Shown here: one piece after another, positions 49,301 through 58,948 of the stretch
Numbering within the stretch: position 1 is the first letter of the stretch
Layout of the letters: each line of letters begins with the position of its first letter
From: Notolepis coatsorum
Lineage: Eukaryota > Chordata > Actinopteri > Aulopiformes > Paralepididae
Assembly: GCA_963971535.1 (NCBI GenBank)
Contig: OZ020589.1
Span: 56,144,077 to 56,208,076, forward strand
Reading direction: 5' to 3'
Length of the DNA: 64,000 bases
The notes under the pieces: model-generated
Seen by the model: the letters and a program-made list of their open reading frames with translations, nothing else
Database searches by the model: none
What the model was told of the DNA's origin: nothing
Translations under genes and position numbers: made by a program

Positions 49301-50747
49301 TATAGCCCTCCTCGAGCGGGGGACAAAGAGAGTCAAAGTCAACGGAGTGATGAGATACGCAACTCCACTCCTGAGGCGAGAGGGTATGCCTACCTTCCAC
49401 GCCTCAAAAGAAGCGACGGAGCGGTATCTATTGAACACAGAGCGGCGCCTAGCCAGAGACCCCACTCAAGAGACTGTGTACCGCGCTGAGATTGACAAGC
49501 TAATCACAGCGGGACACATAAAGAAAATTGACATTAAAGAGGCCGATCAGACGACCGAATCATGGTACGTGCCGCACCACAAAGTCCACCACAACGGCAA
49601 GGATCGTATTGTGTTCAACTGCAGCTACCAGATCGGATCACAAAATCTGAATAAAGAGCTCTTGCCCGGCCCAACACTCGGCCCCTCTCTACTAGGCGTG
49701 TTACTACGTTTCCGCCAAGACAAGGTGGCCATCAGCGGCGACATCAAAGGGATGTTCCTGCAGGTGCGACTAGTGGAGGAGGACAAGCCCCTGCTGCGGT
49801 TCCTATGGAGAGAGAGGATCGGGGACGAGCAACCAGCCATCTATCAATGGGAAGTCCTCCCTTTCGGAACCACATGCAGCCCATGCTGTGCTACGTTTGC
49901 ACTGCAAAAACACATCGCAGAGGACCCAGCAGCTGATGAAGAGGTCCGACAAAGTGTAGGAAATAGTTTCTACATGGACAACTGTCTGCAAAGCGTCTCG
50001 ACGCCAGAAGAAGCCGAGGCCCTCCTACTCAAGCTCCGCGCCTCCCTGATCAAAGGCGGCTTTGATCTCCGGCAGTGGGCCAGCAGCGACCCTCAAGTAT
50101 TGCGCAGCCTCTCCCCAGAGGACAAGGCAGCAAGCAGCGAGACCTGGATGGCGACCATCCCAGGAGAAGCCCAAGAACAGACATTAGGACTAGTCTGGCG
50201 CTTCAAAACAGACTCGCTCCATTATAAACACACACCCCTGACCAAGGAGCAGGGAAGGTCGACTGCACTACCGACCACAAGACGGAGTGTATACAGAACA
50301 CTCGCCAGACAATATGACCCGTTGGGATGTATTCTACCTTACACCACCAGGGCAAAGATGATTGTAAGAGCGTTATGGGACAAGGACCAGGGCTGGGACG
50401 ACCCCATACCCGAACACCTTGCCTCCACATGGAGAGAGTGGGAGACAGAACTCAGCTCACTCCCAGGTGTCAACATACGCCGCAGCTACTTCCCACCCAC
50501 AGTGAGGCCGGAGACGTGCCAGATGGACCTGCACGTCTTCAGCGACGCCTCCGAAGTAGCCTACGGTTCGGTGGCCTACTTGCGTGCCCGAGAGGAGGGA
50601 GGAGAAATACATACTGCTTTCATCCTGGCTCGCTCAAGAATAGCCCCCCGCAAGCAACAATCTATCCCGCGTCTAGAGCTCTGCGCAGCCCTAGCAGGAG
50701 CGCAACTCGCCACATTAATCCAATGTGAACTCACCATCCCGGTGTAA
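46365..50747 (+). CDS. BEL/Pao Gag-Pol, first part (Gag-PR-RT-RNase H)
   Basis: One frame of 1460 codons from ATG 46365 (the open frame extends upstream only through GTG). In order: a charged N-terminus with a long E/R-rich coiled coil (about residues 150-250); a Pao-type Gag core (FPDFTHENRAQYTELRMCLE and DWVIQEI-like helices, about 440-620); cysteine/histidine knuckles (CPYCEKEHWLSHC, CYRCARSHMAADC, CSRCDGAH; about 670-725); protease with DDGS near 782; RT with LPFGTTCSPCCATFAL and the BEL-type YMDN box near 1202; and RNase H with FSDAS near 1391. A TAA at 50745-50747 stops the frame before the conserved region ends. The same frame continues directly downstream, so this is a nonsense change. 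Confidence 0.93.
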   Translation: MNTPQNGSPKIDRPQRRQQTPQYLEDYIASILPSFLQTVNAEKVDSKIMSDPTDQATPPVETLVGSNITDQAHGGDQEGPDMTLPPAKTEEVVPGELQDKESPPGMEPDPPQEGTRTPEMDLLDTRQENGSPTSTTRSRSPQPVSSPSEADKMLAQAFIASLAASTERDRLQAQTLSEREHSSMERERLQAQQRSDEDRIRLEIRCLQTEENMGRDRAEAQRAAAEAQRAAAGAQREAERDLALTKREAERDRLQAQIMEQLITRATPPPSARGSRASSRQGSRAPSPTRSSDPEPDHQREPIPLSEPLPRPVQARPSYREEPVYTAERLNRRLQDLDDLPEEEEEGEEESQAQQHHSTPQDQEVQYSPDFTPAALRYRPPTQFTGELDARPAPRNSTWVRGPWYPAGTSPPRHVRGDSPRRPLLQRSPMCQPSMASYLGTSTFPDFTHENRAQYTELRMCLETMMSDVADEPYKYAILLKHLKVPRAHNIALAYSTSTTPYTAALAALYQRYGRIWDYVIQEIRNIDRLPPATDNRSLDDLSIKVQSLVGMLGAQKEKGMHELYANSKVERILEKLPPARQERFRRQRDHRDPNGPEPSLLDLADFLAREVNSLRLDRFVRSTPSSREGPRRANDGRRLVTVMHQAESVPSNKNHSTPSMKEKWKMVCPYCEKEHWLSHCDTFKKMTADEVSQWIKSNRRCYRCARSHMAADCRLKKRCSRCDGAHLDVLHDSNRRKPAPSSSTKASVMYIDPASSGGARVLLKVVRVTLSYQDKVMDTYAVLDDGSEKTLLLASAAAQLGLRGSEETMTIRTIRRDLKTIKGENVSFTIAASGQPERRYRITNAFTSQDIGLSQYTYPIAKLMDKYVHLHQLPIPLIDGATPTLLIGSDHAHLIVPMDRVHTGPRGCPAAVETRLGWTLQGPLARSPNRTAATSCLHSRVTEEYTTLLQHVERLWTLETMPFKNEKKDIRSKEDIYAIALLERGTKRVKVNGVMRYATPLLRREGMPTFHASKEATERYLLNTERRLARDPTQETVYRAEIDKLITAGHIKKIDIKEADQTTESWYVPHHKVHHNGKDRIVFNCSYQIGSQNLNKELLPGPTLGPSLLGVLLRFRQDKVAISGDIKGMFLQVRLVEEDKPLLRFLWRERIGDEQPAIYQWEVLPFGTTCSPCCATFALQKHIAEDPAADEEVRQSVGNSFYMDNCLQSVSTPEEAEALLLKLRASLIKGGFDLRQWASSDPQVLRSLSPEDKAASSETWMATIPGEAQEQTLGLVWRFKTDSLHYKHTPLTKEQGRSTALPTTRRSVYRTLARQYDPLGCILPYTTRAKMIVRALWDKDQGWDDPIPEHLASTWREWETELSSLPGVNIRRSYFPPTVRPETCQMDLHVFSDASEVAYGSVAYLRAREEGGEIHTAFILARSRIAPRKQQSIPRLELCAALAGAQLATLIQCELTIPV

Positions 50748-52142
50748 AGAACAATCTTGTGGTCAGACTCCACGACCGTACTCACATGGATCCAGTCTGA
50801 TTCGTGTAGATACAAGGTCTTCGTGGGAGTCAGAATCACAGAGATCCAAGATTTAACAGAAGCAGCAAGCTGGAGGTATGTGGACACAAAACACAACCCA
50901 GCTGACGTCATCACCCGGGGAATGTCCCTGGATGACCTCACCCGTCACAATCTATATAGTGACGGGCCCGAGTTCCTCAAGCTCCCGGAAGAAGAGTGGC
51001 CTACACCCACCCCACGGGAGGCGAGTGAAGAGGAGGCAGAGAACAAGAAATCTATGTTCTGTGGGTTGACACACACACTCGTCCCCACAGACCCCAACAT
51101 AGACGACTGCCTCACCCTTGAGAGTGCGCAGCTAAAGACATTCCTGTGGCACCACCCAGAGGTTCAGCCCACTACTGACATTACTGCAGCTAACTACGAA
51201 GAAGCAGAACTTCTTCTGCTACGGCGAGCCCAGAGAGACTCGTTCCCCGACGAGCTAGACTGTCTACAGGGAGCAAAGCCTGTCCCGTCAGACAGCAGAT
51301 TGCTCCACCTAGCCCCTGAGAGCGACGCCCATAATCTCATCAGAGTGGGTGGTCGTCTGAGGAGAGCTCCAGACTTACCGGATGACGTCAAGTACCCGAT
51401 AGTCTTAAACAGCCGACACAAGGTCACAGAGCTTATCATAAAGAAATACGACGAGGACGTGCATCACGCCGGGGCAGAGAGAGTCTTCGCGGAGATCAGA
51501 CGTCGTTATTGGATACTGCAAGGGAGAGAAGCAGTACGACGTTTCCAGCGGACTTGTCTAGACTGTCGTAAATGGCGAGCACAGCCCAGTATACCCCGGA
51601 TGGCTGACCTACCCCCCTGTCGCCTCCGACTCGGCTACAAGCCTTTTCACTCCACCGGTATGGACTGTTTCGGCCCGCTGTATGTAAAGAAAGGAAGAGG
51701 AACCGAGAAGCAGTGGGGTATTGTATTCAAATGCATGACCACCCGAGCGATACACATAGAACTCCTTCCAACCATGAGCACAGACTCATTCCTTATGGCC
51801 TTCCGAAGATTCACATCGCGGAAAGGGAAACCGTCTATATTATTGTCTGATCACGGGACAAACTTCAAAGGCGGAGAAAGAGAGCTGAGAGAGAGCTTCC
51901 AAGCTATGGGCCCAGAACTTAAGACCCACCTCGCTCCATACCAGATTGATTTCCAGTTTAATCCCCCGAATGCACCTCACTTCGGTGGAACTTGGGAACG
52001 AGAAGTACGTTCAATAAAGACAGCCCTGTACGCCGTGCTTGGGGCCCAGACCGTGGCGGAAGAAGTCCTAACGACAGTCCTCACGGAGATCGAGGGAGTA
52101 TTGAACCATCAAAGCCCCTCGGTTACGTCTCAAGTGATGTAG
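50748..52142 (+). pseudogene. BEL/Pao Pol, RNase H end and integrase
   Basis: The frame continues in register after the TAA: WSDSTTVLTWI and HNPADVITRG (RNase H end), then an HHCC-type finger (HHAGAERVFAEIRRRYWI and CLDCRKW). The integrase core follows with DCFGPLYV, LLSDHGTNFKGGE and PPNAPHFGGTWEREV, giving the D, D and E residues. A single-base frameshift near 52108 diverts it to a false end at 52142. Integrase would insert the cDNA into the genome; this copy cannot supply it intact. Confidence 0.9.
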
Positions 52143-52573
52143 CAGATGTCGACCCAGTCACCCCCAACACTCTCTTGATGGTGCGGCTGGACCCCACGCT
52201 ACCACAGACAGTGTACAGGCCTGAAGAAGCGAACGGCCGAAGAATGTGGAGGTACAGTCAAGTATTGGCTGACAAGTTTTGGAACAGTTTCCTACTCCAC
52301 TATCTACCGTCTCTACATACCCGCCAGAAATGGGCGAAAGAAAGAGACAATTTGACAGAAGGAACAGTCGTCATGATTATCGAGCAGTCACTACCCCGAG
52401 CTATGTGGCCGGCCGGCCGCGTAAGCAAAGTGATCACCGGTGCCGACGGAAAGGTCAGAGCGGCAGAAGTGCTCGTCCAAGGGCGGATATACACCCGGCC
52501 CGTGGCGAGGCTAATAGAGTTGCCAAGGCTCCCCGACACTATTGATGACGACCATGACCCCCTGACTTTGTGA
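52109..52573 (+). pseudogene. BEL/Pao integrase C-terminal part
   Basis: After the frameshift the conserved BEL C-terminal region goes on in another frame: KPLGYVSSDVADVDPVTPN, RRMWRYSQVLADKFW, AMWPAGRVSKVITGADGKVR and RPVARLIELP. It ends DDDHDPLTL. The same tail is present at 57087-57540 of the minus-strand BEL element. Confidence 0.9.
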
Positions 52574-52666
52574 ACTGCCCTACCCTCCCAACAGACATTG
52601 AGTAGTGGACAGTGCGGTTAATCTGTCTCTGCTTATCTAATTAGGTGGGACTAATTAGGAGGCGGC
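52574..52666 (+). other. BEL 3' leader with polypurine end
   Basis: Between the pol stop and the 3' LTR lies a 93-base spacer with ACTAATTAGGAGGCGGC at its end, touching the LTR. The second BEL element has the same motif (CTAATTAGGAGGCGGC on minus) beside its own, different LTR. Confidence 0.75.
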
Positions 52667-53990
52667 TGTTACGAAGGATCAGATTAAACCGAATATATAT
52701 ATTTATTGATTGATATATATTGCATAATATTTGTATATCGTTTGATATCCCTTGTGTATTCCTTGTACATATACACGGAATATCCCTTTAGCCTAGTACA
52801 GACCATAATATTTCATTCTCCTATTGGACAGCGGTCCACCAGGCGCCATTGCCATACCTCCAAGGTCTGGTTCAAAGTCACCGCCAAAGACATGACTGGG
52901 CATGAACGGTTCTGCGCAAGGATATGAGACAGGAATAAAGCTGGTACTAGTTTGTTCACCTAACGTATAAATACGGCGCAGGTGAATACAGAAGTAGAGT
53001 TACCCAATAAGTTGAAGCCTCACCCACGATACAACGTGCGGTGAAGTATGGCCTGTTTGGCCCCAAATAGAGCATTGAGACCGCGTGCGAATTAATAACT
53101 GAAGTATCAGAGTTTAACGCTGTACCGTCGAGTTCGACCTATTCTATTAAGTCAGTAATAGTCTATTTATGTATAGTGTATCGTGCGGCTACCGTTCTAC
53201 AGTGACCAGCATCACCAACGTTTCCTCGTACCAGCTAGTGTGCTTATCCAGGCTGGGCTGCTTACCCTGGCGCTTTCACCCGAGGAGCCCTTGACGAGGA
53301 CCGTGTGGATCATGTACACTGGATAACCTACCGACGACTGCATAGCCCTTTGCGGCTGGATTATATTTGCTTTTGGTCCTGTAATTGATGGAACGGAGAA
53401 TCGCCTACACCCACAATTGTGTGGGATTTACCCTGTGAGGAGCCACGTCGAGCCCGCCTGTCAGAAGCCTGAGGCCGGCTAGCTTTCTTCCATGCGGAGC
53501 TGCATGCTACGGAGAACAGCTGTATTCGTCTGCGGATCAAGATATTATTGCACCGTCTCCTGTACTTGGAGTCTCTTTATCATCGTTGACCCAGACTCTA
53601 CTACCGACAAATCCTCTCCCCTTGCTGGCTTACGACCGGAGGGACCCTACCAGTATCTCCCGCTATATTACCAGAGTACCATAGATATAATTCCTAAGAT
53701 TCAGGTTGTATTATTATCTCCTGCGTAATATGAGAATGGACATACGTTATTGATTTGCCTACGCACATTCCTTTGCCTTATAAGCGCATCCAAAGTAAAG
53801 TATATTATGTACTATCATTGCTGCTAATAAATACTTAAATCCAGTTTTGTGTGGAACCGAGTCATTGTGGGAAGTGTTCATCATAAGATACCTGTGTACT
53901 GTATGGCCAGTAGTAATGTACATAAGACAGTAGTGGTTTAATGATACCATACTTATTAATACAGTCAGGGAATTGTACCCCTCAGTTACA
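52667..53990 (+). repeat. BEL/Pao 3' LTR, 1324 bp
   Basis: It runs from TGTTACGAAGG to GTTACA and is followed by the target duplicate GTTAT. About 15 substitutions and two indels separate it from the 5' LTR, so insertion is fairly recent but older than the tandem duplication. Confidence 0.93.
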
Positions 53991-54803
53991 GTTATGATTG
54001 GGGCTGAAGTTGAATAAACAATTTATGAAAGAGAGAGTCAAAATAATTCCAAGATAATTCAAAGATTACACACTTTTGTCACATTGGCTACAAACATAAT
54101 CACTGCAAAGTTATCAAAAAAATAGGAATCTGATCAGACACAAGGGTTACGTTGTTGTTCCCTTTCTAATTTCCTCAAAAACATCTAGTTTAGTTAATGT
54201 GATCAATATTATTTGACAATTGATGCTTTTTGTTGGAAATTTCAGTCAGTGAGCTCATACTTTGAGCTCATTTTATAGTTAAAATGATTGAGACAACGCA
54301 ATCTTCTGTCTTCATTGTGCATGCATGCGTGTGCTGGCAGTGGCTACTGTTATTATAGTATTGTAATGAAAGGTCTGTTATTTAATGTTTGTGTAAAGGG
54401 CTATTTTAACTGTTGATGGGTAGTGCATCAGTAAAGTGAACATGGTATTGTGCTCTTGCCTTGTTTGAATAGGTGGAGAGAGTGGTTAACTGTATTATAA
54501 TAGTAAATAGAAAAATATGTTGTGCTCTTGCTTTTTTCTTTTTGAAGGTGGAGAGAGTACCATTGCTAGTGCCACAACAGTTTTATTTGAGGTTCATAAC
54601 AGTACATTGTACTAAGCAATTGTTGGCTCATTAGTTTGTGATTCACATGCACTAAAATTCACCAGAATGCAGGAAATTAAGTCTTTGTAACTAAAATTTT
54701 CCGGGTGGGGGACCCCCAGACCCCCCACTTAAAAAGTGGCCTGATTGGGGCTATATTTCGCGCTATATCTCCCGGTATGAATTATTTCCCCAGTCCGGCC
54801 CTG

Positions 54804-55870
54804 TGTGTGTGTGTGTGCTGCGGCAGGTGGCCACAAGCTGTAGTAGCCTGTATATATGATGACAATACATTAATCTAATCTCATTTACTCATCTAACGAG
54901 AATGCGCGTTCATAGTGACATTCTTCATTGCCGGCATCCCAGCTGTGATCGTTTGAGCCACGCGTTGGGGAATCAGAGTGAACTTGTTGTCGGTTCCAAG
55001 ATGGTTGCACTAAGAGAAGTCTTTGGAAAATGTTGGAGAATGACACCCAATATTTGAAAATCAAATTTAACACAATTAATTAGTGAGCCTACAAGAATTA
55101 CGCGTACATCTCACTCTTTGCTTGAGTGGATTCACATCCTGATAGAATCTAAAAAGCTGGGGTTTTGTGAGACTGCTTCAGTGACCATTCAATTATTTAT
55201 TGTGTGAAGATTAAACTTTCAGCCTAAATTTATCAAAATTAGACAATACAAGAACATTTATTTGTGGTTTTTTTAATGACCTAATCTCTATTAATTGAGA
55301 TAGGATTAAATTAATACCCAATGTTCAAGATGCCTGGGATTTTCTGTATAATGAATTCACTGAAGTGGTCAAACACACACCCTAGAACATTTTCAAAGTC
55401 AAGGGAAGACATTTACCCTGGATCAGCTCTGAATTGATCAGTCTCTTTAGACAGAGGGATAACGCATGGGTGAAATTCAGTTAATCAAAGGATCATGCTA
55501 TTAGGAAACAACTGTAAGACTATGACCAGAATGCTAAATCAAATTAAGAATGTCTTTCTTGTGACTTTAAAAACACCAAACAATTCTAGAACAGAATCAA
55601 ACGCATAGATAATACACATGACGTTACTTAACCTCTTAACAGTCCTGCAAATCTTACATAAAACGCCTGTCGATTGCATACTGAAAGTAAATTGGACATA
55701 TTCTGGAACCATTTATAGCAGATGCACAAGTCTGGCCTCTTTTGAAAGGAAACACTGTGAATGCTATTGTCATAATAGTTACAGAGGTTTGAACACACTT
55801 AAATAAATTTATTTTCATTTTCATCTGAATTATTTTGCAAACAGATGAGTGCAGATCTATCTACTCTATA
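54804..55870. other. No gene seen
   Basis: About 1.1 kb of AT-rich DNA between hAT-3 and the second BEL element. Short ORFs carry no motif. It starts with the GT tract flanking hAT-3. Confidence 0.45.
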
Positions 55871-56992
55871 TGTAACTGAGGGGTTACAAAACCCTGACTG
55901 TATTAAAGATTGTGATAGATTAAACCACTGCTAGTTATGTACTTTAATTACTGGCCAGACAGTACATCGAATATAGATGGTGAACACTCACAAGAACACG
56001 GCATTGACAAAGAAATAGTATTTGAGGGTATTTTATTATTATGCAACATTAGGTTACAGAATGAGAATTAGGGTCGCGCTTGTATGGCGAAGAATATGCA
56101 TAAAGTCAGTCAGTAACACTGGGAATAGCAGGAATCCTACGATGGGTCTAAGTTGATGCCACCGGTCGTATAATAGCAACTATAGAAGGCAACGCTGGTA
56201 CCGCCTGGAGACACTGGGTTCCCTCCGGGGTGTAAGGCCTAGAGGGTAGAGGAATGTTCGGATACTCAGTCTGATTCAATGAAGAATAAAGAGACTCCAC
56301 GTACAGGAGTCGGTCCTTGTAAATCCAACGATCAGCGGTAAAAGCAATAACTGTAATCCAAATGCTCGATAGCAATGATGACAGCTAGCCAGCCTCTGTC
56401 CATGAGGCCAGCCCGAGTTGTAATCCTCACGAGGTTGAATCCCAAACGATAGTGGAAATCAACGAGGCTCTTCTCTGGGTAACACGTTCCAAAGCAATAT
56501 AATCCAACCAGTAATGGTTCTGCAATCGCCGACTCTGGTTCCTCTGTGCACTATACTTCACATTAAACTAGGTCGAACTTGACGTTACTGCATTAAACTC
56601 TGACACTTTACTATTCTATTCGCACATATTCTCAACGCACGGTTGCTCACTTCACTGTTACCGAACTTGTCACACTTTAGTCGAACTGCTGCTGTGCGCA
56701 CCTGCGCCGATATATATACTTAAGTGGCTTTCTAGTTCCAAACCTAACCACTTGCCCTGAATCAATACACTGCCAAGGGCATGTCCCGACTTGCCCCAAA
56801 CTCGCCCATTGCACCTGTCTGAGTGCGAGACTGCCTGGCGCCGCTGTCAGGGGGCATTATCCATAAGGAAAGTGAATATTACTATGGTTCGAACGCAGGC
56901 TTAAAGGGATATAACGTGTATATATAAATAATATACAATGTCTATAAAACAATAAAGGTAGATTCTCAGCTTTAATCTGGCCCTTCACAACA
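55871..56992 (-). repeat. BEL-2 3' LTR, 1122 bp
   Basis: On the plus strand it runs from TGTAACTGAGGGG to CTTCACAACA. The right 852 bases match 60552-61403 at offset 4411 with few differences. It is followed on the inside by GGCGGC-type purine-rich DNA (minus strand). Confidence 0.92.
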
Positions 56993-57086
56993 GCCGCCTC
57001 CTAATTAGTCCGCTCCTAATTAGTTAAGGGAGACAGATTAATAGTCCAGTCAACTGCTCAATATCTGTTGTGAGGAGTAGGGCAAT

Positions 57087-58463
57087 CTACAAAGTCAGTG
57101 GGTCATGATCGTCATCAGGGGAGTCAGGGAGCTCTGGCAACTCTATCAGCCTCGCCACGGGTCGGGTGTAGGTCCGCCCTTGGACAATAACTTCTGCCGC
57201 TCTGACCTTCCCGTCGGCACCAGTGATCACTTTGCTTACGAGGCCGGCCGGCCACGCAGCTCGGGGTAGTGACTGGTCCATGATCATATAGACTGTGTCC
57301 ACCTTCAGGTTGTCCCTGTCCTTTACCCACTTCTGACGGGCTGGACGGGATGGTAGGTCGCTTAGGAGGAAGCGGGCCCGAGACTGGTTGATCTGTGCTT
57401 GGCTGTGTCTCCACATCCTCCGTCTGTTCCTCTTGTTCGGTCTGTACCCTGTCTGAGGAGGGGCCGGTTCCGGCCGCCCCGTCAAGAGGTAGTTTGGGGT
57501 GCTGGGTTCGAGGTCAGCTACGTCGCTTGGAGCGCAGCTGAGGGGGGTGGAGTTCGGAACTCCCTCTTCTTGAGCCCACTGTTCTCTCACAGGCCTCTCG
57601 TCTAATGTCAATAGCCTCTCAACGGGCTGTACGAGAGAGTGGCCTGTGTCGCTCACCTGTGTGTGCAGGCAGCGTGTAGACGTGGGTTGACTGGCAAGTC
57701 CGTAGACGGGGCCCTGGAGCGTCCACCCCAGTCGGGTCTGAACCGCGACTGGGCATCCTTTAGGTCCGATGTGGGCCGCCTCGATTGGGACGATGAGGTC
57801 CGCGTGGTCGGAGCCTATGAGCAGGGTCGGTGTGGCGCCGTCGATAAGCGGTATAGGTAGTCTGCGTAGGTGCGCGTACTTCGCCATCAGCTGTGGGATG
57901 GGGTAGTTGTAGCTTGACAGACCTATGTCATGGCCTGTAAATGCTTTAGTGATGCTGTACCGCTTCTCGGGCTGCCCGACCGCTGCTATTGTGAATGAGA
58001 CGTTCTTGCCCTTTATGGTTTTCAGGTCTCTCTGAATAGTCCGGATTGTCATTGTTTCTTTGGTACCCCGCAGGCCCAACTGGGCTGCGGCGGAAGCGAG
58101 GAGGAGAGTCTTTTCAGACCCATCATCTAGGACGGCGTAAGTGTCCAGGACCTTGTCCTCGTAGCTCAGGAGCACTCTGACCACTTTGATGAGCACTCGG
58201 GGGGTCCCGCTATACTTGGGGTCTATGTGGAGCACTCCTGTTGGTCGGTTGCCTCGTCGGGCTATTCTTCGCATGTTATCCTCGCACAGGAATCGGCGGT
58301 GACCGGCTTCTGGGGGGTCCGACGCAATCCACTGCTCCATTTCGGCGATGGTCAGTTTCGGGAACACGTCGCACTGTGCCAGCCAGTGTCCTCTGCGGCA
58401 GTACGTACAGGCGATCTTCCATACCTCTTTGGCCGGGGGGTTGTGGCCTGTCTGTGGTGACAC
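57087..58463 (-). CDS. BEL-2 protease fused to integrase C-tail
   Basis: A 458-codon frame. It starts in a cysteine-rich segment (CTYCRRGHWLAQC), followed by the aspartic protease (AVLDDGSEKTLLLASAAAQL) and the pre-RT region to LLTLDERPVREQ. Without any RT it then passes, at about 57540, into SDVADLEPSTPN and the integrase C-terminal region ending DDDHDPLTL. The join is in frame. The frame lacks the RT, RNase H and integrase catalytic core. It may be a relic of selection for Gag/protease only, or chance. Confidence 0.85.
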   Translation of the reverse strand: MSPQTGHNPPAKEVWKIACTYCRRGHWLAQCDVFPKLTIAEMEQWIASDPPEAGHRRFLCEDNMRRIARRGNRPTGVLHIDPKYSGTPRVLIKVVRVLLSYEDKVLDTYAVLDDGSEKTLLLASAAAQLGLRGTKETMTIRTIQRDLKTIKGKNVSFTIAAVGQPEKRYSITKAFTGHDIGLSSYNYPIPQLMAKYAHLRRLPIPLIDGATPTLLIGSDHADLIVPIEAAHIGPKGCPVAVQTRLGWTLQGPVYGLASQPTSTRCLHTQVSDTGHSLVQPVERLLTLDERPVREQWAQEEGVPNSTPLSCAPSDVADLEPSTPNYLLTGRPEPAPPQTGYRPNKRNRRRMWRHSQAQINQSRARFLLSDLPSRPARQKWVKDRDNLKVDTVYMIMDQSLPRAAWPAGLVSKVITGADGKVRAAEVIVQGRTYTRPVARLIELPELPDSPDDDHDPLTL

Positions 58464-58515
58464 CGAATCGAGACGGTACGAGTAGCACCGTGACTCCCAG
58501 TGTCTGCTGCAACAG

Positions 58516-58899
58516 TCAGGACACCAGGGGGGGGGGTTCCGGACTGGTTTGTGGTGACACCGCCTCGGCCTGGTACATCACCGTGACGGGCCTGCTTTGG
58601 TTTCCTGGCGGACGCTGGTTGCTCTCATGCAGGACTTCCAGGTGGGCGCCGTCGCACTTGCTGCATCTTTTCTTCAGGCGGCACTCAGCTGCCATATGGC
58701 TGCGCGCGCAGCGGAAGCAGCGGCGGTTCGCTTTGATCCACTGACTCACTTCGTCAGCAGTCAACTTCTTGAAGGTGTCACATTGAGACAGCCAATGTTC
58801 ATTTTCACAGTACTGACAGACAGCCTTCCACTTCTCCTTGACGTGGGTGTTGTGGCTCGTCTGCCGTGACTCAGCCTCGGCTTGGTGCATAACTGTCAC
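58516..58899 (-). pseudogene. BEL-2 Gag zinc-knuckle segment
   Basis: The frame holds CQYCENEHWLSQC, CFRCARSHMAAEC and CSKCDGAH, closely matching the knuckles of the first BEL element. It is out of frame with both neighbours. A G10 run (58527-58536) lies where the frame changes into the protease frame, a likely slippage point. Confidence 0.82.
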
Positions 58900-58948
58900 G
58901 GATCGGCGGTTGTCATTGAACCTCTGCGGTCCATCTCTAGGGCTAGAG

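Larger units (their letters stand above)
42314..54803. mobile_element. hAT-3, interrupted by BEL/Pao element
   Basis: The left end is CAGGCCCAGACTGGCCAT and the right end is the complement of CAGGGCCGGACTGGGG, a TIR type frequent in fish hATs. The flanks are a GT microsatellite on both sides (TGTGTGTG), which fits an 8-bp duplication but cannot prove it. hAT sequence is seen at 42314-42745 and 53996-54803. No transposase frame is visible in these parts. Confidence 0.72.

Noticed and set aside
42785-53950. Small ORFs (63-91 codons) repeated three times with BEL LTRs
   Set aside because: They are LTR sequence; repetition reflects LTR copies and the tandem duplication, not a gene family.
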